64,000 bases of DNA from Serripes groenlandicus. Its lineage: Eukaryota > Mollusca > Bivalvia > Cardiida > Cardiidae. Location of the stretch: assembly GCA_031761405.1 (NCBI GenBank), contig JASEVX010000013.1, forward strand, positions 53,771,588 to 53,835,587, written 5' to 3'. Positions 21,541 to 33,530 of this stretch are shown here, one piece after another; within the stretch, counting starts at the first letter, position 1, and each line of letters begins with the position of its first letter. The notes beneath the pieces were generated by a model. It was not told where the DNA came from and made no database searches. It saw nothing but the letters and a program-made list of their open reading frames with translations. Position numbers and translations under genes: made by a program.

Positions 21541-23060
21541 GTTTTTTATTGAGGTTAATGCTATTGCTTATGCAAACATTATCATTTTTTTTTAAGATCT
21601 AGATTTGATAGCACTATGGTCGAATGAAAAATTCCTCATATGTACATGTAGTTTCGAAATCCGTTTTCTGGATGCACATAAATGCGTATGTATGTGGGTA
21701 AAACTTAATAATCATTCATATCAATGAAAATAACCCACTTTATAAAGTAAAGATCAATTTAAAGACCTTTTGTTCGACATGAACTATCGGATGTAAACAG
21801 GGTTCGGCTATTTGGCGTAAACAATCGTCATTTAGAAGCCTAGAAGTAATAACTATTCGACGTTAAAAGCTCGTTAACTCTTTCTAGTTTGGGAATGTAT
21901 TGGACCTTACTTACAACGTATTGTATTGGAAACATTGCTAGATCTGTTGGAAATCGAAATGGACAAGAACACCAAAACAAAGAAAGAATAAAACAAGTGT
22001 GCGGCCATTAAGAGATATGAACTATAATACCAGTTAATATTCTATCTAATATCATTTATTATTAACCGATCCTTCTCAGACACACAGTAGTAAACAATTC
22101 GTGATTGAACAATTAAATGTACATGTGGGATCTTTAAGTCAGACTATTCCACGAAATAGTGATAACAAATGATTTAATAAGGTTAATGTATTATACACGA
22201 TAATTTTATCATTTGTAATTATGCATTTATGTTAGATGCTCATGAAGTATAGTTAAATGCGAAAAACAAATTTAGTTTTAACCTAATTTTGGTACGGCAA
22301 TATAAGCCATTTTCCTGATATACGTGTTCGAGAGTCGACCGCTTTGTATACTGCGATGGGAAACATGTCATCTCTCAGATATATATGTTTCGCTGTTTGT
22401 ATTTTTGTTTTGACGGCCCGCTTAAAATGTCGTCTCTCATAGAAAATATACATTTAGATATTATTTACAATCAAAACACTCGGCAATCATCGCGTCTCTA
22501 TCTCGTTAATGTATATGGGTTATCTCCCCTGTTGATACATAACGATTTTGCAGACGACAATTTGATTCGCTAACGCAAAGTTCAACATGAGACGACCTGT
22601 AACAGACAGTCATTATATCAATACGAGCCTTTGCTAGTGCATAGAAGTTTAGGTATAGTTTCATTAAGATTAAAGTTACGACTGTTTTCAATATTGTGGT
22701 CTGCTGTAGTGATGTAAAATGCCGTCTTTATCCAGGGGTAACTATGGTAACTGCATAATGTCGGTTTGTTGTGTGACGGGGTTCATTGCAGCATACGATG
22801 ATGTAGATCGACACTGGTTGCAATGCTTTTTTCGACGATATACTGCTAGACGAACAATGATAAACTAATTAATCCCTCAGATACAATCAATCTGCAGCAG
22901 ACGAGAGAAACAATCTTGGCCAAATAACGACAATCTCTATTAATACAAGTTTGATAAATGAATGGAGTAAGAATCAACGTGAAAAATATATCAATTGCTC
23001 ATAATAAGTAAACCATCTCGAATGTGTAGCGTCTACAGCGTCCGCATCCAGTTCGGAAAC
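21541..23060. repeat. End of M3 and module M4, copy 4
   Basis: GTAAACAATCGTCATTTAGA at 21821 and GAGACGACCTGTAACAGACA near 22589 place it with the other M4 copies. Part of the middle is deleted compared with 18704-19100. No coding sequence is evident. Confidence 0.68.
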
Positions 23061-24180
23061 CAATAGTTAGATTCCACTTCATGGCATTCTTTAAACCATT
23101 TTGTGCTGAACCTTTGATATGGACACGTCCAGCGTTGCACTTGGAAGAGTCCATAGTCAATTATAAAGCTATCAAGATAAAACATATAGGTTTGAGCAGC
23201 AAACAGTATCGAACCTGGTTAGACGGAGCGGAAGCCCCGGGTGGCCTGGCTCTATACTGTTGGTAAATTCTTCACAAACTCGGTTCCAGCAGTCAAATGC
23301 TTATCATTTGCAGTAGTGGCTTCCCGTCTTTGATAGTATTACGACTGGTGAGCTGATGTCAGAATAAACTTACAATTTGTACAGATGATTTGCGCTGGAA
23401 AGTCGTAATATTACTGAAAGATTAAAAGCTGTGTAAAATATCATTAATAAAACAAAAGGTACATTCCTTCGATTATTTTCTTTGGTTGAAGATGGGCGAC
23501 GATTCACACCACATCAAAATAAAGAGACCGGCCATGGAATTCCCATTAAATTTAGGCCTGGAAAATATTGCTTTAAATTACTTTAAATAAAATACGAAGG
23601 AAAGAAAGCATGCATGCCTTTAAGCAAGTTCTATGTTAAATCTTTAGATGTTCATAAAAACTATAAAACAAAAGTAACCAGGTCGAAAAGATATGCATGT
23701 GACATTTAGAGATACACCAATGTGACCTGGTTATGCGGGTTTGATTATGTCTTATGCAACAATAACCAGCAGAGATTGATTATGCTTTGATATAATATGA
23801 GTAGCTGTATGAGCTAGGTCATATCAAAAACAACCTTTGGAACTTTCTATAAAATAAACGCGGTGTAAATACCATTCAAAAAGACAAACAATACTTTCCT
23901 TGAATTCGTTCCCTTTATTTAGGACTCAAACGGATTTACAAAATGTGTGTGTTGAATTGTCGCAAACAATCGCCATAAAATATTCTCTCATTACTTGTAA
24001 TGTATATGTACTTTCTGTTGATAAATAAAACATAAAGAAAGAGTGACCTGCCGACAAGACCTATAAATGACATTTAGAGATACCCCCATGTGACCTGATT
24101 GATTATGTCGTATGAAACAATTACCTGCATATCTCAAATATTCTTTGATTTAACTTGATCAACTGTATGAGCTAGGTCAT
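23061..24180. repeat. Module M5, copy 3
   Basis: AGCAGCAAACAGTATCGAAC at 23196. The hairpin-end region occurs twice, at about 23680-23725 and 24045-24095, so part of M5 is locally repeated at a period of about 360 bp. Confidence 0.68.
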
Positions 24181-24940
24181 AGTAAAACAAAACCATTAGG
24201 ACCTCCTGTAACGGTCCGGATATGTCAGGAATATGACAACTTTCGGAACTTTCTATAAATGTCTAAAGGGCCGGATATGTCGGGAATATGATAACTTCGG
24301 AACTTTCTTTAATGTGTAACTTTCTGGGTATGTCAGGTTTGTGACAACAGGTGAGAAATCCATAAAATTGACTCGTTTCCTATCTTGTATATTGCGTGCA
24401 GTGGATACAAGGTTTGTCATGTATAGCTGTAGTAGAGTGGTCTATCCCATTGATAGACACTAATTATGTAGCTATGTGTTTGTATAAGGTGATACTTATA
24501 CTGCCGTGCTAGAGAGCTAGCTTGTATAGCGACGTGGTAGAGTGTTCTCCTACGGGACGAGAGGTCCCGATGTCGAGCCCTGATCGGATCTGACTCTTTC
24601 AGCTGCGTTACATTGGCGCCCAATACAAATAACCCGCAGTGATGTGAGATAGAGTACTTCTTGTAGTAAATTAAATGATTCTTGGACGAATTTTCACATG
24701 GAGGGGGAGTATGAAGTAGAACGGTCTGTCCTAAAGATAGACAATAATTATGCAGCAATGTGTTTGTATAAGGGGATAATTTTACTGCCTTGCTATAGAG
24801 CTAGCTTTTATAGGGACAAGGTAGAGTGTTTTCCTACGGGACGAGAGGTCCCGAGTTCGAGCCCTGATCGGGTCGGACTCTTTCAGATGGGTTACATAGC
24901 CATGAACGTTCACGACGTAGAGTATAATAGTCGGTTCTAA
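24181..24940. repeat. Minisatellite plus SINE dimer block (paralogue of 19741-20590)
   Basis: Two 55-bp units begin at 24213 and 24268, followed by a decayed third. tRNA-like monomers begin near 24425 and 24711. GTGTTCTCCTACGGGACGAG and TCCCGAGTTCGAGCCCTGAT in this copy preserve the promoter-like boxes better than at 20111. Here the block sits in its expected place between M5 and M6. Confidence 0.8.
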
Positions 24941-26205
24941 TCGACAGGGCCACAGTTTTTACGAAACAACTTATGCATTCTCTTAGCCTATTGTATATCG
25001 AAATTTCCTCTAAAAGAACGTAATAAGCAGTTGTTTCGTTCATACAAACATAATTATTGTAAGGTCTAAATAGAGGTCAGTAGACCAGCAATAACCCTTT
25101 CGCAAATATAGCAAATCTGCAGCAGACGACTTCGAATACATCTCGCCAAAGATATGGAAACTGTCTATGATGTAAAGTATAGATATTGAATTGAGTTAAA
25201 CACAGTGTGACAAAAAATAAGCTGCTTATTATGAGCAAATTTCCCTTTTGCTAATTTTCCAAAACGTTTTCAAATGTCATCTTCTTCAAATGCGTCAATA
25301 TGTTTCTGCAAATGGTAAAGGGCTAATACATAAACTTGAATATTATACTTTTAGATGAAATCAAATCAACAACATATCTTATCGCATTTCGACATTCATT
25401 TGCAATTCAAGACATTTCCCCTCACTTTTAAATTGCAAACATCGTATAAAAGGTTAATCTGATTCTAGACTTATCTTGTGTATTTCTCAATTTATTTTAA
25501 ATGTCGTTTACTACCGAAATTCATTTCCTTTACCTTTAAATTGCGTGCAACGTATTACAGCGTAAAATCCTCGTAGACTTGTATTATTTGTCCCTCAACT
25601 CGCAGGATGCGTGTCAGATGTGATATTTCTCTGATTTTATCGTTTTATCTTTAATGTCTGATTATTCAATTGCGCTTTATTGAGTCGATGTCTGTTCTCC
25701 AGACATGAACTGGTATGTTGTGCATATTGCAAATCAGGTAAACGTCAAACATGATCTGTCTAGAAGATTTGATATTGTTGGGAAATATTATGTTTTTCAG
25801 GATAACTTAATCGCACAACTTTGATTTATAAACAATATCTTTCTGCACGCGGCAATACAGGAACTGTCTCAAGAAACATGTTTAAAACTTAGTATTCATA
25901 AAGCATTCCAAATAAGTATTGAAGTTGTAATGTTTGAAAACAATCATGCTTTAACATGAAAATATATCCGTTTATTATATACTTTCTCATTATCCGGCGC
26001 AAATTTGTACTCGCGAAAACAACACGACGGGTTCCGTATTTGACTAGGACAAATACGTTAACAAGAAAGGAAATATTTCACATAATTTGTTCGTTATTAT
26101 AATGGTCGTGTGTACTGAAGTTTCACGTCATTTTCAACAATATTCTACGTATATGCCGATGACAATACACGTATCAATTGTCCCCTTGTGATCAACCAGT
26201 ACTAG
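24941..26205. repeat. Module M6, copy 3
   Basis: Very close to 40750-42180: ACATTCATTTGCAATTCAAG, CATCGTATAAAAGGTTAATC and AACTGGTATGTTGTGCATAT are common to both. It ends at the SINE-core remnant ACCAGTACTAGATAATGTGCC near 26199. Confidence 0.75.
25091..25326. mobile_element. Palindromic MITE-like element in M6
   Basis: Starts ATAACCCTTTCGCAAATA and ends AAATGGTAAAGGGCTAA. The left arm CTGCAGCAGACGACTTCGAA is intact. The right arm is TGTCATCTTCTTCAAATGCG. Confidence 0.7.
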
Positions 26206-27290
26206 ATAATGTGCCGAGAAACCCGGTTCTATTTTGTTATGTACTTCTACTAACTTTTATTTGAAATCGATATTAGAGAGAGATTGCTTAAGACGTATAC
26301 AAATAGATTGTATACACTGTTTAAACAAAGAAACGAACCATTGTAACACATACAATAATGACAGTAACGCCTTATACAAAACGATTTGCATTATGAATCC
26401 AATGTGGATAACAACACGTTGTTGATTTAACGATATAAAAACAGTTTTATACACCTTTTACGACCCTCTTTACGACAAGTTCTGTGTAAAAAGAAAATAA
26501 AAATTACACGGTACAGTGCTGTATCAGAGACACATAATTCCCTATTATCAGAGCATGCATTAATACCAATATAAAACGGTGCATTACTATTCCAGTGAAA
26601 ATAATTCAAGCATTAGAGACAATATTAATCTGTCTGAACATAGGATTGTATGGATGAGAAAATATATAAGCTTAACACTTTCTCACATAAAAACGGTTTT
26701 ATGACGGTTCTACAGCAGTAAAAATGGCTTATCATAAACAACTTCCTCTTTTGTCACAAAGTGCAATACACTATTTAATGAATATATTTTCAATCATGGA
26801 GACTTTCTACTGGTTTTCTTTTAAGTTTCTTCGTTTTTTTCTGCCGATTTGTTGAATGTGAGAAAGGGTCTACTTCCTATAATGCGATATAATGTAAAGA
26901 CTCAAATCCTGGTGTTCAACACATACACTTATTTATCCAGTCATTACAAATTCATACTTCTTAACACATTTCCACTTACAAGAAGTTCACAGCAGATGCC
27001 TTAACAATTATCTGGGGGAAATATAAAAGTTAAGTTTTAGAATAAAATTGAAAACATTGTTGCAAAAGAAGAAATTGCTCACCTTGATAAATTTCTGCGT
27101 TTGCCGCAATAATTTCAAACGTCGCCTGCTCCTTATGCATCTGCAAGTGGGAAAATGTTACCAGGCGTGTCTGTAGCTCTAAACAAGTTAAGCCTTGTCG
27201 ATCCGACTAATCACTTTCCTCTCGAGAGATAATTATCTTTTTGGTATATATTTGTACATTCGAGCTAGTCTTACTCCAAGAAACACAACC
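26206..27290. repeat. Module M1, copy 5
   Basis: CCGAGAAACCCGG near 26214, GAGACACATAATTCC near 26526 (a single 68-bp unit), palindromic elements at 26672-26869 and about 26976-27150, then the run-in to a tRNA-headed SINE. Confidence 0.75.
26672..26869. mobile_element. Palindromic MITE-like element in M1
   Basis: Left end TTAACACTTTCTCAC, right end TTGAATGTGAGAAAGGG. Part of the left arm is deleted after ACAGCAG, while TCCTCTTTTGTCACAAAG of the inner right arm remains. Confidence 0.62.
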
Positions 27291-27665
27291 GTAACTCAGT
27301 CGGTAACTACAAGGCATGTCCATCCAGCTCGCGAGTTCGATCATCTTTGAATTTAACATACTTTGAAAGTTTACTTTCATCTATCATGTGTCAAATTTTC
27401 TTGGTGTTGACCCACTATAGACCCAAAGATCGAGAGTTCAAATACCATCTCGGTCCTGTATTCATTCCGAAAAATACCTAAAACCATTATGATAATACTC
27501 GTCATTCGTCTTAAGTAAATGGTCTAAAGAGTCTACATGAGAATGCAACCAGTTGCCCTGGAAGCGCGTTGTGTGGAGGAGCCAGGAACCACTTGATTTG
27601 TTGAACCGTAAACTTAATGGCATACTTTTGGAAACGACTTTAACCTACACCACAACAACATCACA
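27290..27665 (+). mobile_element. tRNA-headed SINE (third copy of the 8441 type)
   Basis: Head ACCGTAACTCAGTCGGTAAC near 27290 and B-box-like GCTCGCGAGTTCGATCAT near 27330. The body has GTCATTCGTCTTAAG and AGTTGCCCTGGAAGCGCG. The tail is GAAACGACTTTAACC, then CACAACAACA. It is independently diverged from the copies at 8441 and 10343. Confidence 0.8.
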
Positions 27666-28170
27666 AATAACAGCCCGAGGAAAATACCAGGATTAGTAAT
27701 ATATTAATAAATATAATGTCCTCTTGTAAATGTAAACAAAGGGTTTCCATACATTCCTTGCATTTTCTGGCTTTTATTAAGCCTTATTTAAGGTAATTTG
27801 ACATGTGCGGGTTTAATATGTATCTCTAGGCTTACAACTTGGTAGATGAATTTTCAGTACGCCGCCAAACTCACGCTCTACTTATTGCAGAGATGATGCA
27901 CATTTCTTAACATGTTTTTGAAATGTAAATCGGTAATTTATAATTATTCAATGCAATATATATAATGGACAACAAAGTGTAGATAAAAAAGTTCATGTAT
28001 TATCAATTATGAATATACATTTCATCATAAGAGCTTGTTTAACCGAGTTTACTCGATGGCACACTACAAATGAAGTAACTATGAGATATATTTTTCCCTT
28101 AGATTACCTATGACTATAGATGTTCTACGATCGTATGACACACATATTGTTTACATTGTTAACACATTTA
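27666..28170. repeat. Module M7, copy 3
   Basis: CATTCCTTGCATTTTCTGGC near 27753 and ATACATTTCATCATAAGAGC near 28013 align with 10794 and 11043. It runs into the long duplicated block without a clear border. Confidence 0.65.
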
Positions 28171-28519
28171 AGGCTATATGTTTATTGTTTAAACAAAGTT
28201 CTAATCAATTCTAATAGGTTTACCCATGGGCCAAACATAACCTAAACGAAATGTAATTCTGCGTAAAATAATGTATAGGATGACTGCACGCATTCCGCAG
28301 AGCACCATTTATATGTATTGCACCTATATTTCCCAAAAGTACGTGTAACAAAGATATTTACGTTACGTATACGTAAAGTGGTCAATAAAATACAGCAAGT
28401 GATTCATTTCATGTCTATTTATAGAAGAACGCCACATAAAAACCGACATTAGGAAATATGTAAGGTAACAAATTGTCACTACGAATACGTGCTACTGTAT
28501 ATTTTAATTCTAATTGGTT

Positions 28520-28745
28520 TAACATCGGTGGTGTAGTACTGGAGTTTTCGCCTCGGGTACGGAAGGTTGCAGATTCGATTCACCTGCCGGGTCATGTAAT
28601 GGCTTTCCCTCCTTGCACTACGGAGTGTAGGTTAAGCATTACGACTGATTCGCTGGTGTCATAATGAAAGGACCAGTAGTACTGATAACTTACCCAGTAA
28701 ACGCCGTGATATGACTAAAACCCGTCTGACAGTCGCGTTAAACCG
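28520..28745 (+). mobile_element. tRNA-headed SINE, GGTGGTGTAGTA type
   Basis: A-box-like GGTGGTGTAGTACTGG at 28527, then TTCGCCTCGGGTACGG and a B-box-like GCAGATTCGATTCAC at 28569. The body continues GACTGATTCGCTGGTGTCAT and ends near GCCGTGATATGACTAAAACC. Homologues are at 49655 and 60960. Confidence 0.8.
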
Positions 28746-29169
28746 TACAAACACTTAATCCAGAGGTTTATATTGTGCTCGTATGACTACGAAACAAGTT
28801 TATCCTTATCATACATTGTGGAGGCGTATGCTTATCTCGATCTACACTGGCGCAGCAAAGTGACACAGGTCGGGATTTTGTGTGACTTGGCCTGTAATAA
28901 AAAGGTGAAAGGATTAAGAAACACGTACTCAATGAAGTGTGTTACATAACTTTTAAAACGGGTATAACCAAATAAGCTGCGATCTGAGAAAACTTACCGT
29001 TAAGCGTTTTCCAACCATTTTAGATCCAGAACAGCCAGTGGCTCAAAGCAGACTAATGTGTCTTCACACTATTCTCCAAATTGTCGTTGAAGGCTTAATT
29101 AGACTTCTGTACAGCTGTATTGGTATAATTAACGTTGAATCACAGACAGGTATTTTTCTACACATGTAT

Positions 29170-29312
29170 TTATTACGTTAAGGTAATAGAGAGTAGTGTT
29201 TGGTATATATCTAGTCGTTGTGTTAACCTCACCACCTTGAACGGCAAGAAGCGGAAGCCATTACTACCATTTATTTTACGTCGATGGTATGACCCCTCCG
29301 GGAATCGAAGAA
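29170..29312 (-). mobile_element. SINE fragment, minus strand
   Basis: On the minus strand it begins near TTCGATTCCCGGAGGGGTCA (a B box followed by a tRNA-like 3' side) and continues ATGGTAGTAATGGCTTCC. The A-box half is missing. The paralogue at 50330-50472 is truncated at the same point, so truncation came before the block duplication. Open frames on both strands here are incidental. Confidence 0.65.
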
Positions 29313-29681
29313 ACACATGGTGAAAGAAACAATGAATATTTTGTACTTTCTTCAATCCCATAGAAATCAGACCAACAAACTTCGCTGAACGTATATTGCA
29401 TCTGACGAAACCACATAAAAGGTTTGTCGAATTGACCGTAATGAATTTAAATCAATTGGAAAACTCGACAATCACCACTTATGTACATTGATTATTGAAA
29501 AGTGTTATATCCCGTGTTGCTACCTTGCTATGTTGTAGGCGACACTTTGATTGGCTGACGCAAAGGTCAAACTGAGATGACATGCACTAGTCAGTCATCA
29601 GATTTATACGAGCGTCAGAAAGCGTATGTATGTGGATAAGGGTTAATCGAACACAATCTGAAACGTTGGTTACAATCTCCT

Positions 29682-30137
29682 TTAACCCTTATTCAAATTC
29701 AACAAAACTTTTGTGGGCGACTTTGAAAACCCCATCGCAAAAAACCTGTCAAGATATATGCAAGTAAAAGCATAATAATTGAACAGAACACTAGATGCAC
29801 CTTCACTATCCAAGGCTAGTTCGTACATTAGCAATCTCATAAGTACTTAAGGATGTACTGAATAAGAAGTGGATTTTCTATAATATATTGTTTTTGTAAC
29901 AGTGTTATTATATCTTCTGATTTAGTTGTCAATTAAAACATGTGTAGTCAATATGCCTTTTTATAATTCTTCAAAATTAAAGTAATATAATGGAAAAAAT
30001 ACACATGGATTGCGAAGAAGAACACTTTGTAGCAAAATAAGAAATTGCTCATCATGAGAGATTTCTTTTTTTGTCTCAATGTTATCAAAAGTCGTCTTAA
30101 GAGGCGTCATAAATAGTTTGTATACGGGAAAGAGTAA
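29682..30137. mobile_element. Palindromic MITE-like element split by about 240 bp
   Basis: The left arm (TTAACCCTTATTC, then GTGGGCGACTTTGAAAA) and the right arm (GAAATTGCTCATCATGAG near 30038, TATACGGGAAAGAGTAAA at the end) belong to one element separated by AT-rich sequence. The paralogue is at about 51568-52028. Confidence 0.55.
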
Positions 30138-31109
30138 ACATGAACGCAATCAGACACGATGTTGAATATCTCGTCTAAGAGATTCTGTGACGAATCCTTG
30201 TCTGACACCATTACGTGTGACTTGATATTGGACAGGACATCCTTGAAAGGAATTATAATCGTTTAGGTATGGGAGGGTTTTTATATAAATAATTTGATTA
30301 TTACGAATAAATATCCATTCATTTTAAATTCCAAGGGGATAGGGGAAGTTTGAGTACGTCAAAAGAAACAATATTCACTGTCAGCTTATGGTTTCCTGTT
30401 GTCAATTCCCGTAATTAGCGGAGTGCAATCCACTCAAGTACTTCTTGGGAAACATTGCGTTTGTACTTTTCAGAGAAATTTGTTTACGAATGTCGTCGCA
30501 TGGAATATCACAGCCGATCAAATAATTGGTTCGGCGATGAGAAATGATCTTGAGTCAACCTCTGTCAATCTTGATTGAGACCCACCACACGACATAGACA
30601 GTCACGATCAGATTATATATTTGTCCAGCCTTTTTAATCTCTTTTTACGCCGTTTTCAACATTGTTTTTTCCAGTCCTATCACGGCGGTCAGCTCACATG
30701 ATTATGTGTTTCCAGGCCTTCTCACACATGTACTCCACACGGTAGTTAATCCTAGATGTTTTCAAAGACGTCTGCTGCATACTTGTTGTACGTGTGAAAG
30801 TGTTTATTTGTTTTTCACAATAAGCGTACACGTTCCTTTTCCCTTTACAACAACATGACATATTACACGAACTCACGCGATCCGTGAGGTGGTATACATT
30901 AGGTTACATTTGGCGGCCACTCAATCAATAATGACTTTGCTGTCAGGTTTTATTAGACTAACACCACACACAGCAAGTGTTCATTCAATCGAAATTGTTT
31001 ACATTTCTTAGATGAGAGAGGGCCTCGTTGCAGTTTTACTAAGAGTGTTAGATGGAAAATATATGTCACCTGACAATATATCAGTGAAAGCGGGACAGAG
31101 AGTTCGTTT
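30138..31109. repeat. Non-coding part of the long segmental repeat
   Basis: It holds no recognised gene. An isolated right arm of the palindromic family (GATGTTTTCAAAGACGTCTG near 30756, ending GTGTGAAAGTGTTTA) is present and recurs at about 52817. The remainder matches 52030-53190, where about 250 bp near 52240-52500 is additional. Confidence 0.6.
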
Positions 31110-31375
31110 TGTTTGATTGCGTGGTGTTTTGCACCGAATTCGAAAATGGTTTAGTTACATGACGGCGTTTTGGTAGAAAGTACAATGTACTAATACTACC
31201 TCGTTCTATATAGCCTGACACCAGAGGGGTTATGCTAACATCGTTATCCTGAGTGCCATGGAGGAAAGCTATTTCTACCACAAAGTCTTTGGTATGACTT
31301 GACCGAGGAACGAAGCCGCGACCATCTTCTCCGAGACGGACGCTCTACCACTACATCATAGAGCCAGTTAGCATC
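31110..31375 (-). mobile_element. tRNA-headed SINE, minus strand
   Basis: Read on the minus strand, GATGTAGTGGTAGAGCG (31357-31341) resembles an A box. GCGGCTTCGTTCCTCGGTC stands where the B box should be, and CATACCAAAGACTTTG follows. The tail side contains TACATTGTACTTTCTACCAA and AACGCCGTCATGTAAC. Its paralogue is at 53190-53465. Confidence 0.8.
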
Positions 31376-31654
31376 ATTTGCGACTGAGAAACTGAGAGAC
31401 ACACTAATGGGCATAGGGCGTGAGGTGATGTTAACCATGTGTGGCTCACTGCTAAAACAATGCGTCCAAAAAAAAATAAAAATAAACATCGTCTATTTTT
31501 CGAAGTTTTGTTTGTATTCAGGATCAATCTGAATCTTGAATCAAAGTAATTAATGTTCAATATATTTAGCTTACGATTTGGTTATGTAGGTTGTGTTGTG
31601 TGTTACGCCTATTTATTGGTTATATCACGCGCAAAGGATGGAGGTTATTACTAC

Positions 31655-31752
31655 CATCGTCATATTATTTAGTGTGACTCGGCCGGTGATCGAACCCACG
31701 ATCTCTGGCTACCGAGAGGCCCTCTCTACAACTACACTACCGAGGCAGTTTC
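31655..31752 (-). mobile_element. tRNA-like SINE head, minus strand
   Basis: On the minus strand CTGCCTCGGTAGTGTAGTTG, then CCAGAGATCGTGGGTTCGAT and CACCGGCCGAGTCACAC, have A-box- and B-box-like segments at tRNA-like spacing. This element is absent from the second copy of the segmental repeat, so it arrived after the duplication or was lost there. Confidence 0.65.
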
Positions 31753-31798
31753 TCCTGACACCTGCCAAACAGTCACAATACCAACCCGACAATCCTCA

Positions 31799-32545
31799 GA
31801 TATCAACATGTTAAAGTCAAGAGCAACATCACGCAAAACCCGAAACTCAAATTTTCCAGAACATACATTGACCTTGTTTTGCACGCGATGACATTTCCGT
31901 CAGTGTCGGACAGTGGTCATTATGTACTGATTTAAAAATGGTTACGAAAATGAATGGCCAGAAATTGCCATCGTAACGGAATGAGTAACATGCCAATCAA
32001 AATCTATCAAATAGAGCGTCCACTTCTTCGCATTTTGACCTTTGGCGTTGTCATTTCTGCCATTTCCGGACGGTGGTCATCCTGTTCCGACTGATTGATG
32101 GTCAATGAAAGGACTGGTCAGATATTTACTTGCTAATGGAAGGAGAACAGTTATTCTTTTCCGTCTTACAGATGATCAAGGTAATAATTGGTTTTGATAT
32201 TAACATCGTTATTGAATGAGAAACACACCAAGAAAAAACAGACATTTTGAGCTTTGCGTTAATACAAGTCAAGATCAGTATATGTCTCCATACAGTCTGG
32301 TCAGGGTATGGCATTGACCTTTGACGATGACATGTTTGTCAATTCCGGACGGTGGTTATCCTGTTCCGACTGATTGATGGTCAAGGAAAGGACTGGTCAG
32401 ATATTTACTTGCTAATGGAAGGAGAACGAGTAACACACCAGGGAAAAGCATTTATTTTGACCACTGCGTCCAAAAAAGTCCCCGATTAGTATGTGTTCCC
32501 ACATAGTTTTATCAAGGCCTTGGTCTTTCGATTTCGGGTCAACCA
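31799..32545 (+). repeat. Imperfect tandem repeat, period about 280 bp
   Basis: TTTCCGGACGGTGGTCATCC near 32061 recurs as TTCCGGACGGTGGTTATCC near 32342. Both are followed by TGTTCCGACTGATTGATGG and GGACTGGTCAGATATTTACT. A more divergent unit (GTCGGACAGTGGTCATTATG) lies at 31906. The paralogous array is at 54480-55250. Confidence 0.85.
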
Positions 32546-33302
32546 AACATTACTGAATGTCAAAAGTAAGTGCGTTTAGCAAATAGGAAACGGTTAATCT
32601 ATATACTTATGTGTATCGCCATTAGACGCTAATAGGGTGTCATGACCAATTAGATGATGTGAAATGATAATGATTCGTTTCGTAAAATCGCCCGGCAAAT
32701 CTTCTTACATCATTACCTGAGATAACAGGATATTAGGAAAGTCCAGACAAAATGCCTGGAGTCATATAAAAATAATTCAAGTCAAAGTTGAGTTTTCACC
32801 TTTCAAATGAATCTGAATTCATTTCAATTGTGGATATAAAAAAATGTAGAAAGTTGTTCCATTTTCATCACTACCTCCTAGAAGCGAAATCGACGTATGT
32901 ACATGTAGTAGCGAAGTCATTTTATCATCATGTTTTCAATTATATTCAATAAATATTCTTTTATTTATATGAAGATTTTCAATAATTTAGTATAGGTGCT
33001 TTCAAAGTTTTCTGCTGCATTTGTAATATATAAGAAAGGGTTAACGAACGTGGATATGCCAATGAGAAAAAGGTCAACGACAGAACAGGCAAAGATATAA
33101 CAAATTGTATAGTTCTGTATTTGAACACAAACACGATAAATTACTTACTGAGTCACGATACACGTCGGGGGGCTATGCGACCCTCAAAGACTTAGATCAG
33201 CATGTCTGCTTGTCCACCATTTAATCCTGAATGCAAGTGTCTGTAGAAAGGAGATAACCAAAAACAGAACGGGATAGCAAGTATAATTCCGATTGTCGGT
33301 TT
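32546..33302. repeat. Non-coding part of the long segmental repeat
   Basis: It includes a partial palindromic element at about 32910-33036 (right end AATATATAAGAAAGGGTTAA). GTCACGATACACGTCGGGG near 33150 is matched at 55920. Nothing looks coding. Confidence 0.6.
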
Positions 33303-33530
33303 TTAACCCTTCAAGTCCCACTTACAAACGCTTACTGACGCATCTGTAGTTTACAACTTTTGAAATCATTGCGACAAAATGAGAAATTGCTCATAATGAC
33401 CTTTTTCTTTTTTGCCATAATGTTTTTAGCCCTATTAAATAAATAAACCCTTATTTATGGAGATTTTTCAGGGTTTTCCCCAAAGGTTTTCTAAGTCGTT
33501 GGCTGCCGATTTGTTGTATGTGGGAAAGCT
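33303..33530. mobile_element. Palindromic MITE-like element, well preserved
   Basis: Left end TTAACCCTTCAAGTCCCAC, then GACGCATCTGTAGTTTACAA. The core is GAGAAATTGCTCATAATGAC followed by TTTTGCCATAATG. The right end is GTTGTATGTGGGAAAGC, and the right TTAA is lost. At 228 bp it is close to the family's modal length. Confidence 0.8.

Noticed and set aside
28527..28600. Functional tRNA gene
   Set aside because: The A- and B-box-like segments are present, but the cloverleaf stems do not close properly and a SINE body follows. The same applies at 8445, 20250, 24560, 31341, 31700, 46490 and 49660.
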